Shown piece after piece: positions 42,719 through 51,149 of a stretch of DNA of 64,000 bases. Numbering within the stretch: position 1 is the stretch's first letter; each line of letters begins with the position of its first letter. A program made the translations under genes and the position numbers. Origin of the DNA: Actinomycetota bacterium (GTDB taxonomy: Bacteria > Actinomycetota > Geothermincolia > Geothermincolales > RBG-13-55-18). The DNA is taken from the NCBI GenBank assembly GCA_014360645.1, contig JACIXD010000012.1:55455-119454 (forward strand), written 5' to 3'. A model generated the notes under the pieces. The model saw only the letters and a program-made list of their open reading frames with translations, did no database searches and was not told where the DNA came from.

Positions 42719-43762
42719 ATGTTTGCTTCATTCAAGGGTTGTCCGGCTTGCGGGGTTCCCAGGCGCATCGCTTTCGTGCATCGCTGGAGGGAGGACGGCA
42801 TCCTGGAAAGCCGTATGGGCGCGGCGAGGGCGATCATGATCGAGCGGGACGCTTTCGCGGGGGTGCTGGAAAGGATCGAGGAGGCCCTGGGCATCCCCAT
42901 AGACCACATCCTCATCGACGCCAAGCGGCGAGACGCCAAGCTCTACGTGGACGACGTGCTGGCGGGCTTCGCCGGCCGGGTGGTGAGGATGGGGCCCCTG
43001 CGCAGGCTGGGTTACCTGGTGATGATACGCCAGGCGGCCACCATCGGGCTGGCCAAGGCGCAGCTCCTCGCCTACCGGACGGGGAAGAGGTTCATCGGCA
43101 GGGCATTGCCCGTCTATCACCCCGTCCTCTTCGTGGGGGACGTTTGCGGGGCCTTCGAGAGCCTGGAGAGAAAGCGCGCCCGTCCGGTTTACGGGAACAT
43201 AGGCGAGGCATGGTATTGCGAGCTCTACGTGGACGAGAGCCTTCCCGTGGAGGAGCGCCTGGAGCTGGAGAAGACCCCGGAGGTGCCGGCGCAGGCCGGT
43301 CACGAGCGCTGCGCGAGATGCGGGGTGCCGCGCGGCATAGGGGATTTCCGCTGGGACCTTGAGCAGGGGAAGATCATCGACCGCAGGACGGGAGAGTGGG
43401 TCATCTACATCAACGTGGAGGGGGTCAACTCCGTGCTGCGGGAGCTGGAGAGGGAGATCGGGGAGGAGATCCCCCGCCTGGTCCACGAGTTCACCGCCGA
43501 TTTCTACTCCCGCCTGGCATCCGAGCATCCCGGCTCCTTCCTCTCCGACCTCGCCTTCATGAAGCTGCGGGGTTTCGGGGTCCCCGAGCGGGAGGACCCC
43601 GGAGAGGAGGAGCTGAGGAGCGGAATCCTGGTGCGGAACGCCTTCAACGCCCCCATGGTCGCCGGAATGGTGGCGGCGGCCTACAGGGGGGAGGGCAGGC
43701 GTTTCACCTGGGAGGTCCCGGAGAAGGGGACGGTGCTGGTGAGGTTGGAGGTCTCTTCGTGA
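42719..43762 (+). CDS. hypothetical protein with two zinc-ribbon-like repeat modules
   Basis: 347 residues starting 59 bases after the RNase P RNA. The protein appears to be an internal duplication. Each half opens with a CxxCGVPR motif ('CPACGVPRRIAFVHRW' and 'CARCGVPRGIGDFRW'), then a basic/charged strand, a residue run around 'VLERIEEALGIPI' or 'VLRELEREIGEEI', and a mixed alpha/beta tail. Two cysteines per half could bind one zinc between them or form two half sites. No signal or membrane helix is seen. I do not recognise the family; possibly ligand-binding or nucleic-acid-related. It may be co-transcribed from the rnpB promoter, as no terminator is seen between them. Confidence 0.72.
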   Translation: MFASFKGCPACGVPRRIAFVHRWREDGILESRMGAARAIMIERDAFAGVLERIEEALGIPIDHILIDAKRRDAKLYVDDVLAGFAGRVVRMGPLRRLGYLVMIRQAATIGLAKAQLLAYRTGKRFIGRALPVYHPVLFVGDVCGAFESLERKRARPVYGNIGEAWYCELYVDESLPVEERLELEKTPEVPAQAGHERCARCGVPRGIGDFRWDLEQGKIIDRRTGEWVIYINVEGVNSVLRELEREIGEEIPRLVHEFTADFYSRLASEHPGSFLSDLAFMKLRGFGVPEREDPGEEELRSGILVRNAFNAPMVAGMVAAAYRGEGRRFTWEVPEKGTVLVRLEVSS

Positions 43763-43997
43763 GGGGACGCCCTCATCCCCCCGGAGCGGTGTGCTGGAGA
43801 AGAGATGGGGCCGCCGCGGCTTCCGCGGGGTAAGGCCGGGGATGCCGGACAAGAAGAGGCCATGCGTGCCCGTGATCACGCGGAGCCGCACCGTCCCCTC
43901 CGGAAGGGCGAGGGGACGTGCGCTCCTGACGAGGGCGGGGCGCGGCCGGTGCCGGTGCCCGTGAGCGGTTGACGCGCGAGATGGGAAAGGAGCGACG

Positions 43998-44225
43998 ATG
44001 GTCGAGAAGGCGTCATCGCAGAACCCGCAGGTGGACGAGAAGACGCGCAAGCGGGCGGACATGTGCATGAACAAGTGCACGGTATGCAAACTGGGCAGGG
44101 AGAAAGGCCGGGGCTTCTTCTACTGGATGGTGAAGATGGAGTCCAGGCTGAAGGTGTGCCCCTGGTGCCGGGCCTACGAGAAGGTGTACGGGGTACCAGC
44201 CTACCAGAAGCCGCCGCACGCATGA
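43998..44225 (+). CDS. small four-cysteine (zinc-ribbon-like) hypothetical protein
   Basis: 75 residues with a GGAAAGGAGCGACG site. Cysteines form 'CMNKCTVC' and, after about 30 residues, 'CPWC'; the last two pairs make a possible zinc site. The sequence is basic with an aromatic centre ('GFFYWMVKME'). It is small enough to be a regulator or an accessory factor. No family recognised. It follows the double zinc-ribbon protein by 235 bases on the same strand. Confidence 0.65.
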   Translation: MVEKASSQNPQVDEKTRKRADMCMNKCTVCKLGREKGRGFFYWMVKMESRLKVCPWCRAYEKVYGVPAYQKPPHA

Positions 44226-44623
44226 GGAACCGGCGGGGGCATGGACTCCGAGGTCTCGTGAGCGCCGATACCCCGCTGGCGTGATCCGGCCTGGGATTCC
44301 TTCGCGCCGGGCGTTCTGCGGGTAAGCGGCCTGTCACGGGGAGCTCCTCGGGAGCCTCAAGACCTGAAGAGCCCGTGCCGCGCCGCAGCGCCGTCCTCGC
44401 CCCCGCCCTACAAGGCGCGTCCCGATCCGGCATGCCGCCCGCGACCGCCCGCCGTCGACCAGGAGGCGTGTTTTCGTTCCCGCCTGTCCCCCGCGTCGTA
44501 ATGCCGCGCCGCGCCTTGGCGCCGCCGGCGCTTTACCTCGTCCCCAGACGCGCCGAATCAATAACCGGGAGAGGATGCGATAGCGGACCGCCACGGAGGA
44601 TCACGGCGCGGCGAGAGGAAGCG
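44226..44623. other. intergenic, nothing recognised
   Basis: 398 bases. The frame of the next gene is open throughout its second half, but it has no ribosome site or family resemblance before 44624. Confidence 0.45.
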
Positions 44624-45976
44624 ATGGAGAAGGCGACTACGGGACATGATGCGAAGCCGCGGGACGGCGGCCTCCTCGAGCGCCGTGACTGGGAAGAGCT
44701 GGAAAGGGAATCGCGGCGCGTCTTCGCCTTAAACGAGGTGGAGCAGGGAGATATCTATTACCACATGCCCTCCCATCTCCATTACCCCTCCCTTTTCGCC
44801 TGGGACAGCGGTTTCCATGCCGCCGCCATGTCCGTCCTCGACTCTTCCAGGGCGCGGCGCGAGCTGGAGACCCTCATGCGCCAGGTGAGCTCCGACGGGC
44901 ACCTCCCCCACGAGGTCCTGCTCCCCAACCGCGGGTCACACCGCTGGCTGAGGGGGCTCGAGACGCGCCTGGTGAAGTGGGAGTTCGACGGCAGGGGCGC
45001 TTCCTTCATGATCGATCCCCCCATCTACCATTACGCCGTGGAGATGGTCTATCGGCGGTGTGGCGACACCGCCTGGCTGAAGCGCATATGGCATCCGCTG
45101 CGGCGATGTTTGGACTACCTCCTGCGGTCACGGAGACTGCGGGGAGACGGCCTCGTCGCCGTTTTCCACCCCTGGGAGACGGGCACCGACCTCTCGCCGC
45201 AGTTCTTCCAGGCCTTGGGGTTGAGGGACCGCGGCCACACCAGCGCCATGCGCGCCGAGTTGTGCCCCACCCTGCTCTATGTCTTCAACCGTACCCTGGG
45301 CTGGAAGCCGCGCAGGCTGGCGGCCGCGGACCGTTTCGTTTGCGAGGACCTCACCGTTAACTCCATCGCCGCACGGGCATGCCGCAGCATGGCCTTCCTG
45401 GCGGGAGAACTGGGCAGGAGGCGGGAGGAGGGCGAGTACGGCAGGAGAGCCGGCGAGATCATGCGGGCGCTGGACGCCTTATGCTGGGACGAGCGCAGGG
45501 GTTGCTATTTTCCCCGTTTCGGCTATCGGCGCCCGCGCAAGGCCAGCCGGCGCACCGCGGCCTCGCTCCTCCCCCTCTTCACCGGCCTGTGCACGCGTGA
45601 ACGCGCGCGGAGGATGATCGAGGGCCACCTGCTGGACGAGGAGGGTTTCTGGACGCCGTACCCGGTCCCCTTCAACCCCGAGGCAGAGATCGCCGGTGCC
45701 GGCCCGTGGGTGGACCGTCACCTGTGGTCCGGGCACTGCGTGTGGGTGAACTTCTCCTGGATGCTCTCCATAGGCCTGGCGGAATACGGTTATCTCGACG
45801 AGGCCAGGGAACTCACGCGCCGCGTGGTGCGCATGGTGTTGCGGGAGGGTTTCTACGAATATTACGACTCCCGCAGCGGCGAGGGCAGGAGGATACGTGA
45901 TTTCTGCTGGCCGGCGCTGGCCCTGGAGATGATGGCGCGTTTCTGGCCGCAGGCCGCGGACGCGTGCGGAGCGTGA
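44624..45976 (+). CDS. six-hairpin glycoside hydrolase (GH63/GH37-like)
   Basis: 450 residues from the ATG at 44624, after GAGAGGAAGCG; the frame is open 83 codons further up. 'YPSLFAWDSGFHAAAMS' matches the substrate-binding 'WDSGFHA' of clan GH-G enzymes (glucosidase I, trehalase, mannosylglycerate hydrolase). 'VFHPWETGTDLSPQ' and the late 'GPWVDRHLWSGHCVWVNFSWML' are further barrel landmarks with acidic residues that could be catalytic. No export signal is seen, so it likely hydrolyses an alpha-linked sugar or compatible solute in the cytoplasm. Exact substrate unknown. Confidence 0.82.
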   Translation: MEKATTGHDAKPRDGGLLERRDWEELERESRRVFALNEVEQGDIYYHMPSHLHYPSLFAWDSGFHAAAMSVLDSSRARRELETLMRQVSSDGHLPHEVLLPNRGSHRWLRGLETRLVKWEFDGRGASFMIDPPIYHYAVEMVYRRCGDTAWLKRIWHPLRRCLDYLLRSRRLRGDGLVAVFHPWETGTDLSPQFFQALGLRDRGHTSAMRAELCPTLLYVFNRTLGWKPRRLAAADRFVCEDLTVNSIAARACRSMAFLAGELGRRREEGEYGRRAGEIMRALDALCWDERRGCYFPRFGYRRPRKASRRTAASLLPLFTGLCTRERARRMIEGHLLDEEGFWTPYPVPFNPEAEIAGAGPWVDRHLWSGHCVWVNFSWMLSIGLAEYGYLDEARELTRRVVRMVLREGFYEYYDSRSGEGRRIRDFCWPALALEMMARFWPQAADACGA

Positions 45977-46007
45977 GGGGTCCGGGAGCGGGGCGGTGCC
46001 GGGTTTT

Positions 46008-46427
46008 TCAACGCCGCGATATGCGGTGAGGAAAGGCGTCGCTCATCATGCCGGTGCGCAGGTAGTCGAGGTATTGCTGCCTCCGCCGCGCCGCGTTGGC
46101 GTACAGGGGTATGAGCAGCGCGGTCACCATCAGGGTCAGCCAGGACCGGGAGGCCACGGTCACCCCCAGGTTCATAAACGTCCGCGCGGCGATCCTCTGG
46201 TAGATGCGCTTCTGTAAGGCGGTGCGGTGGGATTCCGGCCTCAGGCGGTGCCGCCGCAGCGTACTCAGGTTATAGAGGACCCCCAGCAACCAGATCATGG
46301 ATCCCAGGGGCAGGGCCGCGGCAAGGGGCAGGGGGATGCGCCATTGCGAGGCTAGACCGGTTATCACGCTGCCCCACAACAACAGAAAGTGCAGAAAGAT
46401 TATCCAGTTGGCCTGTGGCATAAGCAA
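46008..46427 (-). CDS. small membrane protein of unknown function
   Basis: 139 residues. TTG at 46427 is preferred because AGGAG lies six bases upstream; the ATG two codons on is twelve bases away. Two hydrophobic helices at the N-terminus ('WIIFLHFLLLWGSVITGLA', 'LAAALPLGSMIWLLGVLY') and one near residue 100 give about three membrane spans with basic loops. No family recognised. It converges with the glycosidase gene. Confidence 0.65.
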   Translation of the reverse strand: MLMPQANWIIFLHFLLLWGSVITGLASQWRIPLPLAAALPLGSMIWLLGVLYNLSTLRRHRLRPESHRTALQKRIYQRIAARTFMNLGVTVASRSWLTLMVTALLIPLYANAARRRQQYLDYLRTGMMSDAFPHRISRR

Positions 46428-46964
46428 AGTATACTCCTAAAGGAGGGCAAGGCAAACCGGACCGCGCGACGGCGTCCCGGAGCAACCTCGGCTTTGCCCG
46501 GCGGTATCCCCGCCGCCGGCTTTTTCGCCGTCCACGCCCTCATCAATGTCTGGAGCGACAAGCCTCATCGGCGTCCCCGCCGTCGGGGAAGGCTGCGTCC
46601 CCCGCGGGCGCGAAGAGATAGAGAGAGACTACCTCCGGCCCGCGGGGCTATCGGTCGACCTGCGTCCCCCGCGGGCGTGAAGAGAAAAGCCGAGATCCCC
46701 ATTCCGGCTTGCCCCTCGAGCACTCCCGCGGGCGTGAAGAGAGGCGTGGAGGTGTCGGAGCCGGAACGGGGGAGGTAAGGCCGGTGGCGGTGGAGAAGAA
46801 ATGCTTGGTACGAGCGGAAACGTCTGGTATATAATGAGCGCGACTACGGCATCTGGCGGCTATCGATTCTACGGGAGGGGCTTTGCGGGAAGCTGTTGCG
46901 CGGTCTTCTCCGGTGGGAAACTACGGTTTCCACGGCTTCCCGGGGGAGAAAGGAGGATGGTTGG
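46428..46964. repeat. intergenic with a threefold short repeat and a promoter
   Basis: Near-copies of TCCCCCGCGGGCGTGAAGAG occur at about 46599-46618 (one base changed), 46665-46686 and 46723-46743. Downstream, TTGGTA (46805-46810), 17 bases and TATATA/TATAAT (46828-46835) form a likely promoter for the holin-like gene, with a leader of about 125 bases. Confidence 0.6.
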
Positions 46965-47582
46965 GTGAGTAAGCTCCAAGAGATGAGGCAGCGGCTGCAG
47001 AGCATGGTGGAGGTGAGCGGAAGGATACGCGAACAGCTAGAACGGCTCCGCGGACCGGAAGGGGCGGCTTTACGCGACAGGGCCAAGGAAGCCGGGACGC
47101 GCGTGGGCATCGGCGTGGGGATCACCCTTTTCGGGTTGACGGTGATCGCCGTGGCCTCCGTCTACATCATCGCCGTGGTGATACTCCTGGTGAACATCGC
47201 GCTGGACCGCCTCTGGCTTTCCGCGCTCATCGTGGTCGCGGGCTCGCTGTTCCTGGGAGGGGTCATCGCCGCTATCGGCGTGGGCATCGCGCGCAAGGGA
47301 GCGAAGGAGCTCCCCAGGATGGGTACGGAGGTGGTGCAGCCGCTCAAAGAGACCGGCGAGGAGATAAAGACGGCGGTAGAAGAGCTGCAGGAGGCCGCGC
47401 TGCAGGAGGCCAGGGAACGCCAGAAGCAGGCCCAGGAGCTGTTGCAAGAGGCCATGAAATATGCTCCATACGTTGTCGGGGCTTATGTAGGTTACCGGGT
47501 GATCAAAGGGATGACCAGGAAGGCGATCAAGATCCACAGGGCGAGGAAGCTGGCAAAGCTGGAGTCGCTTGCCGAGGCATAG
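46965..47582 (+). CDS. holin-superfamily-III/DUF1469-like membrane protein
   Basis: 205 residues from a GTG at 46965, eight bases after AAAGGAGG; the TTG at 46896 has no site. A coiled-coil N-terminal segment (to about 45) leads to two hydrophobic helices near residues 48-70 and 75-100, then a long Glu/Gln-rich coiled coil and a basic C-terminus. That layout fits the actinobacterial 'phage holin family' proteins, which are usually chromosomal and not lysis genes. Role unknown, perhaps membrane scaffolding. It ends in a strong terminator. Confidence 0.72.
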   Translation: MSKLQEMRQRLQSMVEVSGRIREQLERLRGPEGAALRDRAKEAGTRVGIGVGITLFGLTVIAVASVYIIAVVILLVNIALDRLWLSALIVVAGSLFLGGVIAAIGVGIARKGAKELPRMGTEVVQPLKETGEEIKTAVEELQEAALQEARERQKQAQELLQEAMKYAPYVVGAYVGYRVIKGMTRKAIKIHRARKLAKLESLAEA

Positions 47583-47600
47583 ATACCCGGGGAGAGCGTC

Positions 47601-47626
47601 GAAAAGGCCGGGAAACCGGCCTTTTC
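47601..47626 (+). terminator. intrinsic terminator after the holin-like gene
   Basis: GAAAAGGCCGG-GAAA-CCGGCCTTTTC, a perfect 11-bp stem with a GAAA tetraloop. The T run is part of the stem, so it can work in both directions. Confidence 0.82.
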
Positions 47627-47947
47627 GCTGTATGCCGGGTATGTTCGACGGTTAAGGAAGAAAGCTCCCTGTTCAAATATATAGCTATACTTTAGATTAA
47701 TGCTTATAATCATGGCCATTCAAGCCGGAGGCGAAAGGCCGCCCTGAAGGCCCCCGGTTCCGCCAGGCTAAGCCGGTTTATAAACCGGTTTGAGAGAGGT
47801 GTGACCCCTTTTTCTAATATTAATGTATACTTTATGTTTATATATTTGCTTTCTCGGGGCGTTGCCGGCGCGCCTGGTTCACAACCGGAGCATCTGTCAC
47901 CGCCAACTGGTAATCTGGTTCCAAAGATAGAGAGGTGGTGATGGACA
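47627..47947. other. AT-rich intergenic region upstream of the nuclease gene
   Basis: Bases 47640-47880 are AT-rich against a GC-rich background. TATACTTTA occurs twice (about 47685 and 47826). A 16-base perfect palindrome lies between them (see 47773). The region probably controls the nuclease gene. Confidence 0.5.
47773..47788. promoter_or_regulatory. 16-base perfect palindrome
   Basis: CCGGTTTATAAACCGG reads the same on both strands. It is 160 bases upstream of the nuclease start in an AT-rich region, the size expected for a dimeric regulator. Confidence 0.6.
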
Positions 47948-49147
47948 ATGACCGTTTACTCCCACAGCCAGCTGGAGACCTTCGAGAAGTGTCCGTATAA
48001 ATACCGCCTGCAGTATATCGAGAGGGTGAAGACGGGTCGGAGGAGCATCGAGGCTTTCATGGGGTCCACGGTGCATGCCGCGTTGGAAAAGCTCTACCGC
48101 GACCTCAGGATGTCGCGCCTTCCCGGCGAGGATGAGCTCATCCGTTATTACCTGGAGCGCTGGGATGCCGGATACGATAAGGGGATCTTCGTGGTCAGCG
48201 GGGAATACGGCGCCGAGGACTACCGCGAAACAGGCCTGCGCTGCCTGCGCGATTACTACCGCCGTTATCATCCCTTCCGCGCAGGGGTCGCGGTGTGGCT
48301 GGAGCGCAAGGTGAACATCCCCATCCGCGACAGGGAAGGCGCGACCATCTCCTTCACCGGGGTTCTGGACCGCCTGGACAGCCTGGAGGGCGGCAGGTAC
48401 GAGATCCATGATTACAAGACCTCCGGTACCCTCCCAATCGCCCGGGAGATAGAGGAGGACCGCCAGCTCAGCCTCTACCAGCTGGCGGTGGAGGAAGCTT
48501 TTCCTGACGCGGTGGAGGTAGAGCTCGTATGGCACTACCTGGTCTTCGACCGTGAGCTGCGCCTGCGCAGGGAGAGAGCCGACCTGGAGAGGATAGCCGC
48601 GGAGGCCGCCGAGCTGGTGCGCAGGATCGAGGCGGAGGAGGAGTTCCCGCCCCGGGAGAGCGTACTATGCGACTGGTGTGAGTTCCAGGAACACTGCCCC
48701 AAGAGGAAACACATCTTCATGGTCGCGGAAATGCCCGCCAGGGAGCTGGGAACGGACCACGGCGTGCAGTTGGTGGACGAGTTCGCTTTCTGGGCGGAGA
48801 GGAAAAGGGAGGCGGAGGGGAAGCTGGCGGCCCTTCGGGGGGAGATCCTGGAGTTCGCGACCTTTCACGGGGCGGACAACCTGCGCGGCAGTTCCGGCGT
48901 GCTCAAGATAACGCGTTCCAGGCAGCCCAAGCTGCCGCCTGCCGGGAGCGCCGCGAGGGACGAAATCGAAGGCCTGCTGCGGGAATGGGGGGCCTGGGAG
49001 GAGGCGAGCGCGATCAATCCCCGCAGGCTCGGTTCCCTCCTGGGGAGCGGAAAGCTTGGACCTGACCGGGCCTCTCGCCTCGAGGCCATGCTTTCCTGGG
49101 AGGAGGCGGCCACCCTGCGTTTTGTACAGGACAGGCGCGAGGAGTGA
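47948..49147 (+). CDS. PD-(D/E)XK nuclease, RecB/Cas4/AddB-type with four-cysteine cluster
   Basis: 399 residues. 'SHSQLETFEKCPYKYRLQYI' is the N-terminal motif with the first Cys. 'FMGSTVHAALEKLY' precedes the catalytic core, where 'FTGVLDRLDSL' supplies Asp and 'EIHDYKTSG' the D-x-K. Near residue 240 'VLCDWCEFQEHCP' brings three further cysteines. One early and three late cysteines is the [4Fe-4S] pattern of AddB and Cas4. A C-terminal 150-residue extension has no helicase motifs. It is a probable DNA exonuclease for repair or another DNA-processing role. There is no CRISPR array or helicase near it. Confidence 0.88.
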   Translation: MTVYSHSQLETFEKCPYKYRLQYIERVKTGRRSIEAFMGSTVHAALEKLYRDLRMSRLPGEDELIRYYLERWDAGYDKGIFVVSGEYGAEDYRETGLRCLRDYYRRYHPFRAGVAVWLERKVNIPIRDREGATISFTGVLDRLDSLEGGRYEIHDYKTSGTLPIAREIEEDRQLSLYQLAVEEAFPDAVEVELVWHYLVFDRELRLRRERADLERIAAEAAELVRRIEAEEEFPPRESVLCDWCEFQEHCPKRKHIFMVAEMPARELGTDHGVQLVDEFAFWAERKREAEGKLAALRGEILEFATFHGADNLRGSSGVLKITRSRQPKLPPAGSAARDEIEGLLREWGAWEEASAINPRRLGSLLGSGKLGPDRASRLEAMLSWEEAATLRFVQDRREE

Positions 49148-49237
49148 GGGCGGTGCGACCAGGAAGCCGGTGGGCGTCATCTTTGAAATAGCCCTTAAGG
49201 CTGCCTGAAGCGGGTGGAGTATCGGCCGGGTCTTCGC

Positions 49238-49508
49238 TCAGGAGAGGAAGTCCACCACTTCCTTTGCCACCTCGCGGGGGAACATCAACTGGAGGGCGTG
49301 GCCCGCGCCCTCGATGATCACCAGCCTGCATTCGGGGATGGCCTCGGCGAGGATGCGCGAGTTCTCGGGGGGTATGAGGACGTCCTCGCTGCCGGTGATG
49401 ATCATTGGCGCTGAGGCCCATTATCAGGAGCAGGGGCTCACCCTCGCCGTATTCACGGTAGTATATGTCGGTGCCGTTGACCTTCGCGAAATCCTCTCGG
49501 TAATGCAT
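49238..49508 (-). pseudogene. alpha/beta hydrolase remnant with the middle deleted
   Basis: The first 34 codons from ATG 49508 ('VNGTDIYYREYGEGEPLLLI' onward) are the start of an alpha/beta hydrolase. At about 49405 the frame changes and the C-terminal third follows: 'ITGSEDVLIPPENS' with the acid, then 'EGAGHALQLMFPREVAKEV' with the His, to the stop at 49238. The nucleophile elbow and about 170 residues are missing. Both surviving ends are well preserved, so the loss is recent or artificial. Confidence 0.75.
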
Positions 49509-49694
49509 TTCACCTCGCTTTCACTCCGGGACTGGGGAGATCCCCCACGGCTTTTTCCCGTTTCGTACCGTACAAACCCCATACTAAAGAGGATACCACC
49601 GGGCTGCCGTTCATACCCTTTCGCGACCGGCGATATCCTTCCCGCGGCCTCCCGGCCGTGCCACGCGCCGGGTCGCAATGGCGATGAGTCCCTT

Positions 49695-50870
49695 TCAACG
49701 CGGCATCCTCTCACGCAACGAGGCGGTGCGTGCCGCGAAGAGAGCCAGGCATACGCAGGCCAGCGCGCCCCCGCTGAGGTACATGGCGGTATATCCCCAG
49801 AGATCCGCGAGGGGTCCGAGGGCTATGCCTCCCAACCCGATGCCCAGATCGAACACCGCCATGAAGATCCCCAGGGCCGCCCCGCGATCCGCGGCGTCGG
49901 TGTGGTCGAGCAGGAGGGCCGAGAGGGTGGTGGGTAGGTACGCGAAGCCCAGAGCATAGAGGAAGCTTCCCAACAATAGATGGAACATGCTGCCTGCAAA
50001 GGAAAGTATTGCCAGGCCGGCGAGAGTGACCGCCGCGGAGGCCAGGATGAGGCTCCTCCGCTCCCAGTAGTCGGCGCGCCTTCCCACCCCGAGCCGGAAG
50101 ACGATGAGGGTCACCGCGAACACGGTGAAAAAGAGCTCTCCCTGCTCCAGGCCTTTTTTCTGCGAGGAGAGGACGATAAAGGTCTGGAGGGTCCCGAAGG
50201 TGAGGGTGAACCCCATGGTGGTGAGGAAGACGGTCCTCTGCAGCGGGGTGAGCCTGACGCGGTGCTTTTCCCGCGCAGCGCGCTCCTCCGCGCCGCGGGT
50301 CTCACGCAACAGAAGGGAGGAGAAAAAGGCCAGGACGGCCAGGCATGACGCGAGGATGTAAACAGGCGTGAACCCCAGGGCACTCTCCATGGTCCTGGCG
50401 ACCACGGGGGCTGCGGCGATGGTCACGTCCACGGAGATGTAGAAGAAGGCGATGGCCTGCAGGCGCCGCGTGGCGGGCGCGAGGTCGCTGACCACGGCGT
50501 AGGCCGCAGTGTGGAAGGCCGCCAGCCCCAGGCCGTTCAGAAAGCGGATGACGAGGAGCGGGAGGGCGGTGGAGAAGGCGGCGTAGAGGAAGGTGGAGGC
50601 ACCCAGTACGAAGGTCCCGGAGAGCAGGGCGGCCTTTCGTCCCTTCAGGTCCGCGATGCGTCCGAAGAGGGGGCGAAGGAGTGCGGCTACGGTGGCCATG
50701 GACATTATCGCGCCCACCAGGGCGTTGGAGTAGCCGCGTTCCTCCAAGAACACGGGGAGGATGGGGATGACGAGATAGATAGAAAAAAATGCCAGCATGT
50801 TGACGAGGCAGACGGCCACGAAATCCCGTCTGAAGAGCCTCTCGTCCGCGCGGGCGGTATTGCTTGTCAT
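49695..50870 (-). CDS. MFS transporter
   Basis: 391 residues with about twelve hydrophobic helices. The loop between helices 2 and 3 has 'RPLFGRIADLKGRKAALLSG', the MFS signature. The second half repeats it loosely ('GVGRRADYWERRSLIL'). The start has a GAAGGGAATAGAGC site. Length and pattern fit a proton-coupled drug or metabolite exporter. No regulator is adjacent, and the substrate is unknown. Confidence 0.9.
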   Translation of the reverse strand: MTSNTARADERLFRRDFVAVCLVNMLAFFSIYLVIPILPVFLEERGYSNALVGAIMSMATVAALLRPLFGRIADLKGRKAALLSGTFVLGASTFLYAAFSTALPLLVIRFLNGLGLAAFHTAAYAVVSDLAPATRRLQAIAFFYISVDVTIAAAPVVARTMESALGFTPVYILASCLAVLAFFSSLLLRETRGAEERAAREKHRVRLTPLQRTVFLTTMGFTLTFGTLQTFIVLSSQKKGLEQGELFFTVFAVTLIVFRLGVGRRADYWERRSLILASAAVTLAGLAILSFAGSMFHLLLGSFLYALGFAYLPTTLSALLLDHTDAADRGAALGIFMAVFDLGIGLGGIALGPLADLWGYTAMYLSGGALACVCLALFAARTASLRERMPR

Positions 50871-51149
50871 GCTCTATTCCCTTCCCCTCACGCTTTTTCC
50901 TCTCCAGGCCGCACCCCACAACGGCGCACCGGGGACCCGGGCGCGGAGATCGGCGCGTTCTACCTATTCTCGGGCAAGCGCCGTCCGGGGGTCAATCTCG
51001 TGCCGCCGTGCGGTCCCGTGCCGCCCGCGGGGGACGGTGGGGGTTATAATGTCGGAGGAGGGTGATATGCGGGGAAGAGAGCCCGCGGCAGGGCAGCTGA
51101 AGACGGGGCGGAGAGAGCCGCCTTTTTCAGGAGAGCAGGAGGTAAAAAG

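Noticed and set aside
46965..47582. Phage lysis holin marking a prophage
   Set aside because: The family is usually chromosomal in actinobacteria. No endolysin, integrase or structural phage genes are near.
47948..49147. Cas4 of a CRISPR system
   Set aside because: The fold and cysteines fit Cas4/AddB, but there is no CRISPR array or other cas gene nearby and the protein is longer than Cas4.
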